From Microbacterium sp. ProA8 (GTDB taxonomy: Bacteria > Actinomycetota > Actinomycetes > Actinomycetales > Microbacteriaceae), in the NCBI RefSeq assembly GCF_039905635.1, contig NZ_CP157000.1, forward strand, positions 2,542,001 through 2,606,000: a DNA stretch of 64,000 nt. Direction: 5' to 3'. Both the position numbers and the translations under genes were made by a program. Below are positions 60,445 to 64,000 of this stretch, in pieces. Every line of letters starts with the position of its first letter. Positions within the stretch are counted from its first letter, which is position 1. Under the pieces are notes generated by a model that saw only the letters and a list, made by a program, of their open reading frames with translations, did no database searches and was not told where the DNA came from.

Positions 60445-62133
60445 CTACTGCAGCGAGCCCAGCGTCACTTCCGCCGTCTGCGTCTTGCCGTCGCGGACGT
60501 AGGTGACCTCCGCCTGGCTTCCGGCCGCCGCGCCGCGCACCTGCGCGGTGAGATCGGTCGAGTCGGTCACGGGAACGCCGTTGAAGGAGATGACGACGTC
60601 GCCGGCCTGGAGACCGGCGTTCGCTGCCGCGCCGCCGTCGGTGAGCTCCTTGATGTAGGCCCCGGTGGTCGTCGAACCCTCGACGGATGCCGCGGGCTGC
60701 ACGGTGGCGCCGAGCAGGCCGTGGGTCGCCTCGCCGTTCTCGATGAGCTCATCGGTGATGCGCTCGACGATGTCGGACGGGATCGAGAAGCCGACGCCGA
60801 TCGAGCCGGAGCCGTCCGCGGACGAGCCGCCCGCGCTCGCGATGGCGACGTTGATGCCGATGAGCTTGCCGTCGGAGTCGACGAGAGCGCCGCCCGAGTT
60901 GCCGGGGTTGATCGCCGCGTCGGTCTGGATGACCGCGATGGAGATGGTCTCGGTGGCCGAGGACTGCTGGTCGCCCTGACCGAAGTCGAAGCGGAACGGC
61001 CCTTCCTGACCGTTCTCCTCGGGCTGCTGCTCGTTCTCGTCACCGCTGTCGGGCGCGGCCGACGAGGCGATCTGGATGGAGCGGTTGAGGGCGCTGACGA
61101 TGCCCTCCGTCACGGAGTTCGCCAGGCCCAGGGGTGCGCCGACCGCCACGGTGGTGTCGCCGACATTCAGCTTGCTCGAGTCGGCGAACTCGATCGGGGT
61201 CAGGCCCTCGGCATCCTGCAGCTTGATGACCGCGAGGTCGTACGTCGGGTCGGTGCCGACGACCTCGGCGTCGTACACGCGGCCGTCCGAGGTCGTCACA
61301 CGGACCGTCGCGTCGCCCGTGGCGCCGTCGAGGGTCACGACATGGGTGTTGGTGACGACGTAGCCGTCCTCGGTGAGGACCACGCCCGAGCCGGTTCCCG
61401 CTCCGGAGGAGCTCGTCGCGGCGATCGTCACGACGCTCGGCAGCACCTTGGCGGCGATCCCGGTGGTCTGGTTGACCTCGTCGGTGTCGTTGACGGTGAC
61501 CGTTGCGGGTCCGGCGACCGGAGAGGCGCTCACCGGTGCGAACCACGAGACGCCCGCGTACGCGCCGCCGAGGCCTGCCGCTCCGCCGACGATGGCGGCG
61601 GCGACCATGAGCCCCACGATCTTGCCGGCGGCCGCAGGCTTCTTGTCCTTCGTGGTGCTCTTCGCGGTCGAGGTCGGCATCGGGCCCGTGGCGCCGCCGA
61701 TCGGAAGCGTCGGCTGCGTGTCGGCCGGGTTGACGCCGAAGGACGCACCCGGTGCGGGAGCGGCGGGCTGCTGCTGTCCGGCGTACGAGTGGGGGTACGG
61801 GGCGGGCTGCCCCGCGTAGCCCTGCGGACGGGCGTATGCCTGCGCACCTGCCGGGTAACCGGCCGGCGGCGTGGGCGGGGTCGGCGCGGCCGGCTGGGTC
61901 GGCGCGGCCTGCGTGCTGTGCGACGCGGTCTGCGCGCTCGGCGCGGCGGTGGCGGCGTGGGCAGCGGGCGTCTGCGGCACGGGCGGGGCAGCGGGAGCGG
62001 CGGGCGGCGCCGGCGCGGTGGACGGCGCGGCCGCCTCCGGCTCGGCGGGCGTCTGCGCGGCGGCCTCCGCGGCCGGCTGAGTCGGGACGGCGGGGGTCTG
62101 GTCTTCCGGGCGATCGCCCTGGATGTCGCTCAT
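60445..62133 (-). CDS. HtrA/DegP-type trypsin-like serine protease with PDZ domain
   Basis: A 562-residue membrane-anchored protease. Residues 1-~165 are Pro/Ala-rich and cytoplasmic; one helix (about 171-190) anchors it. The catalytic triad is His264 (TNTHVV), Asp299 (PTYDLAVIKL) and Ser413 (NPGNSGGALV). A PDZ domain (about 460-555, GAYIKELTDGGAAANAGLQAGDVV) ends the chain. ATG 62133 follows AAGGAGCAATC and is preferred over 62151. It handles misfolded exported proteins and probably envelope stress. Confidence 0.94.
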   Translation of the reverse strand: MSDIQGDRPEDQTPAVPTQPAAEAAAQTPAEPEAAAPSTAPAPPAAPAAPPVPQTPAAHAATAAPSAQTASHSTQAAPTQPAAPTPPTPPAGYPAGAQAYARPQGYAGQPAPYPHSYAGQQQPAAPAPGASFGVNPADTQPTLPIGGATGPMPTSTAKSTTKDKKPAAAGKIVGLMVAAAIVGGAAGLGGAYAGVSWFAPVSASPVAGPATVTVNDTDEVNQTTGIAAKVLPSVVTIAATSSSGAGTGSGVVLTEDGYVVTNTHVVTLDGATGDATVRVTTSDGRVYDAEVVGTDPTYDLAVIKLQDAEGLTPIEFADSSKLNVGDTTVAVGAPLGLANSVTEGIVSALNRSIQIASSAAPDSGDENEQQPEENGQEGPFRFDFGQGDQQSSATETISIAVIQTDAAINPGNSGGALVDSDGKLIGINVAIASAGGSSADGSGSIGVGFSIPSDIVERITDELIENGEATHGLLGATVQPAASVEGSTTTGAYIKELTDGGAAANAGLQAGDVVISFNGVPVTDSTDLTAQVRGAAAGSQAEVTYVRDGKTQTAEVTLGSLQ

Positions 62134-62236
62134 GATTGCTCCTTCTGCCAAGCACTCACCACTGTGCCCACCGATGCTGTGCGTTTCTTATGTCGCGAAT
62201 GGGACTCGCCTATGCAACAGGGATGAGCCCGCCCGG

Positions 62237-62242
62237 TACGGT
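62237..62242 (+). promoter_or_regulatory. -10 box of the leaderless aminotransferase gene
   Basis: TACGGT ends 6 nt before ATG 62249. Confidence 0.5.
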
Positions 62243-62248
62243 GAAGCG

Positions 62249-63448
62249 ATGCGACAGATCCCCGGAGCCTGGCATCGCACCGCCGCGGGTGCCGGACTCG
62301 TCGGTGACGACGGGTCGATCCACCCCACCATCTTCGCGGAGATGTCGGCCCTTGCGGCGCAAACGGGTGCGATCAATCTCGGGCAGGGCTTCCCCGACGA
62401 GGACGGCCCCGCAGCGGTGCTCGAGGCGGCACGCGCGGCCATCGCCAACGGTGTCAACCAGTATCCGCCGGGCCGCGGCATCCCGGATCTGCTCTCCGCC
62501 ATCGCGGAGCACCAGGAGCGGTTCTACGGCCTCCTGCTGGATCCCGCCCGGGACGTGCTGGTGACCGCCGGTGCCACCGAGGCGCTCGCCGCCGCGCTGC
62601 TGGCATTGCTCGACGGCCCCGACGACGAGGTGGTCGTCTTCGAGCCGCACTACGACTCGTACGCCGCGATCGTGGCGCTGGCGGGTGCGCGGCTGGTGAC
62701 GGTGCCGCTGCGGTGGCCGGACTTCCAGCCCGACCTCGAGGAGCTGCGCGCCGCGGTCGGCGATCGCACCCGCGTCATCCTGGTGAACGACCCCCACAAT
62801 CCCACCGGCGCCGTGTTCAGCGCCGATGTCCGCGACGAGATCGTGCGTCTCGCGGAGCGCCATGACGCCGTCATCGTCACCGACGAGGTGTACGAGCATC
62901 TCGTCTTCGACGAGCCCCACGTGCCCCTCGCGACGCTGCCGGGGGCATGGGGGCGCACGCTGACGATCTCGTCCGGCGGCAAGACCTTCTCGACCACCGG
63001 CTGGAAGATCGGCTGGATCTCCGGCCCCGCCGCCCTCGTCGACGCGGTGCTCGCCGTCAAGCAGTTCCTCACCTACGTGAACGGCAGCCCGTTCCAGCCC
63101 GCCATCGCCACCGGGCTCCGCCTCGGCGACGACTTCTTCCGCGGCATCGCCGAGACCCTGCGCGCCAAGCGCGACCTCCTCGGCGCCGGTCTCCGCGCCG
63201 CGGGCTTCGACGTATCGACGCCGGCCGGTTCCTACTTCACCGTGGCCGACGCGGGCCCGCTGGGGGCAGCGGATGCCGGGGCCTTCTGCCGTGAGCTCCC
63301 CGAGCGCGGCGGAGTCGTCGCCATTCCGCTGACCGCCTTCGCCACGCCGGAGCGGCGCGCCGAGTACGCGACGCTGGTGCGGTTCGCGGCGTGCAAGCGC
63401 GTCGACGTGCTCGAGGAGGCGGCATCCCGCCTCGCCCGCCTCGTCTGA
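62249..63448 (+). CDS. PLP-dependent class I/II aminotransferase
   Basis: A 399-residue fold-type I aminotransferase. INLGQGFPDEDGP and VNQYPPGRGIPDLL are substrate-loop motifs; NDPHNPTGAVFS and VTDEVYEHL are cofactor contacts; the PLP-binding Lys is in SSGGKTFSTTGWK. It resembles kynurenine/glutamine transaminase-like and DapC-like enzymes; the actual amino donor cannot be told. ATG 62249 is set by the -10 box 6 nt upstream. Confidence 0.9.
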   Translation: MRQIPGAWHRTAAGAGLVGDDGSIHPTIFAEMSALAAQTGAINLGQGFPDEDGPAAVLEAARAAIANGVNQYPPGRGIPDLLSAIAEHQERFYGLLLDPARDVLVTAGATEALAAALLALLDGPDDEVVVFEPHYDSYAAIVALAGARLVTVPLRWPDFQPDLEELRAAVGDRTRVILVNDPHNPTGAVFSADVRDEIVRLAERHDAVIVTDEVYEHLVFDEPHVPLATLPGAWGRTLTISSGGKTFSTTGWKIGWISGPAALVDAVLAVKQFLTYVNGSPFQPAIATGLRLGDDFFRGIAETLRAKRDLLGAGLRAAGFDVSTPAGSYFTVADAGPLGAADAGAFCRELPERGGVVAIPLTAFATPERRAEYATLVRFAACKRVDVLEEAASRLARLV

Positions 63449-63466
63449 CCGCCGAGCATCCCGCGC

Positions 63467-64000
63467 TCAGCGCGGCTGCACGCCGAATCGTCGGAGCGCC
63501 AGCGCGGGGTTGACCCGCCGCACCCGCCCGATCGCCCCGACGTCGAGGTGCGCCACCGCGACATCGGTCGACGTGCCGACCGCGGCGAGCTCGACCCCCA
63601 GCGGATCGACGATGAGCGAGTTGCCCACACCCAAGGGGGGTGGGTGGTCCGCCGCGGCGACGAACACCGTGTTCTCGATCGCCCGGGCGTGCAGCAGTGT
63701 GCGCCAGTGGTGCTCCTTGAGCGGCCCGCGCACCCACTCGGCCGGCACGAGGAACACGTCAGCCCCCGCATCGACGAGGAGCCTTCCGACCTCGGGGAAC
63801 CGCAGGTCGTAACAGGTCATGAGCCCGAACCGGAGTCCGGCGAGCTCGAAGGTCTGCGGCGGGGCGGGCTCCCCGGGCTCGACCCAGTCCGACTCGCGCT
63901 GCCCGAAAGCGTCGTACAGGTGCAGCTTGCGGTAGTGCGCGATCAGCCCGGTGCCGTCGACCGCCACGGCGGTGTTGCGCACGCGCTGCTCGTCGCTTCC
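63467..64000 (-). CDS. Nitrilase-family carbon-nitrogen hydrolase, C-terminal part (cut by window end)
   Basis: 178 codons are visible and the frame is open past base 64000. The catalytic Lys is in AHYRKLHLYDAFG and the nucleophilic Cys in GLMTCYDLRFPEVGR; the catalytic Glu lies outside the window. HWRTLLHARAIENTVFVAAAD and GVGNSLIVDPLG complete the family pattern. It probably hydrolyses a small amide. It converges with the aminotransferase 18 nt away, an arrangement compatible with omega-amidase chemistry but not evidence for it. Confidence 0.9.
   Translation of the reverse strand, partial: GSDEQRVRNTAVAVDGTGLIAHYRKLHLYDAFGQRESDWVEPGEPAPPQTFELAGLRFGLMTCYDLRFPEVGRLLVDAGADVFLVPAEWVRGPLKEHHWRTLLHARAIENTVFVAAADHPPPLGVGNSLIVDPLGVELAAVGTSTDVAVAHLDVGAIGRVRRVNPALALRRFGVQPR

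Noticed and set aside
59116..62226. 1036-codon open frame on the plus strand
   Set aside because: Lies opposite the HtrA and CDP-glycerol transferase genes, which have complete motifs; it shows no domains and biased low-complexity sequence.
1..64000. Insertion sequences, prophage or restriction-modification genes
   Set aside because: No transposase, integrase, phage structural or methylase motif was seen, and no terminal inverted repeats flank any block.

Overview
The window is high-GC actinobacterial chromosome (about 70% G+C by eye). The gene content, codon use, DUF3039 and DUF4397 genes, class F sortase, two-part Ku/LigD repair and many leaderless genes fit Microbacteriaceae, most likely Microbacterium or a close relative. 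I see no rRNA, IS element, prophage or CRISPR array. It reads as core chromosome with several accessory blocks.

Layout. 1-2.7 kb: end of a saccharopine-dehydrogenase-like gene, small unknowns, a possible gene remnant and a CGNR-family regulator. 2.7-3.1 kb: tmRNA (ssrA) on the minus strand with a readable 12-residue tag. 3.3-7.8 kb: membrane protein, SDR, FAD oxidoreductase and SRPBCC genes. 8.0-12.0 kb: a coupled two-gene operon of a repetitive acidic protein and a large M50-type membrane metalloprotease with a CxxC-pair domain and Pro-rich tail; this is the best candidate for an undescribed system. 12.0-14.9 kb: DUF4397 surface protein, lipoprotein-like class F sortase, ECF sigma factor and anti-sigma factor. 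15.0-18.7 kb: SIMPL protein, M20 peptidase and MFS transporter. 18.7-22.6 kb: prfB-ftsE-ftsX-smpB. 22.6-30.6 kb: MFS transporter with a small Cys-rich protein, a TrmB/HTH regulator divergent from a 1285-residue subtilase, a RIO-type kinase with a short upstream ORF, and a frameshifted second copy of the Cys-rich protein.

30.6-38.0 kb: secreted Ig-like-repeat protein divergent from a LuxR-type regulator with a degenerate receiver, then a Tad/Flp pilus operon (tadA, tadB, tadC, pilin, three TadE/G-like genes). 38.0-43.8 kb: tRNA-Leu(UAG), DedA protein, divergent ku and ligD (non-homologous end joining) and a cation efflux protein. 43.9-48.0 kb: rdgB, rph, murI, pncB and a DUF3039 gene. 48.0-51.1 kb: ABC exporter with an unusually extended ATPase. 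51.3-60.4 kb: envelope-polymer block (LicC-like nucleotidyltransferase, three CDP-glycerol glycerophosphotransferase-type proteins, GT2 glycosyltransferase) with a maltokinase behind a LacI-type operator. 60.4-64.0 kb: HtrA-type protease, aminotransferase and a nitrilase-family hydrolase cut by the window end.

How the parts fit. tmRNA and SmpB (trans-translation) lie 16 kb apart, with RF2 (stop-codon release) beside smpB. FtsE/FtsX regulate cell-wall hydrolysis at division; MurI, the CDP-glycerol enzymes, GT2 and sortase genes also act on the envelope. Two genome-scale signals stand out: at least fourteen genes have a TANNNT-like -10 box only 6-7 nt before the start codon (leaderless mRNAs), and the octamer GGATGCCG/CGGCATCC occurs roughly 70 times on the two strands.
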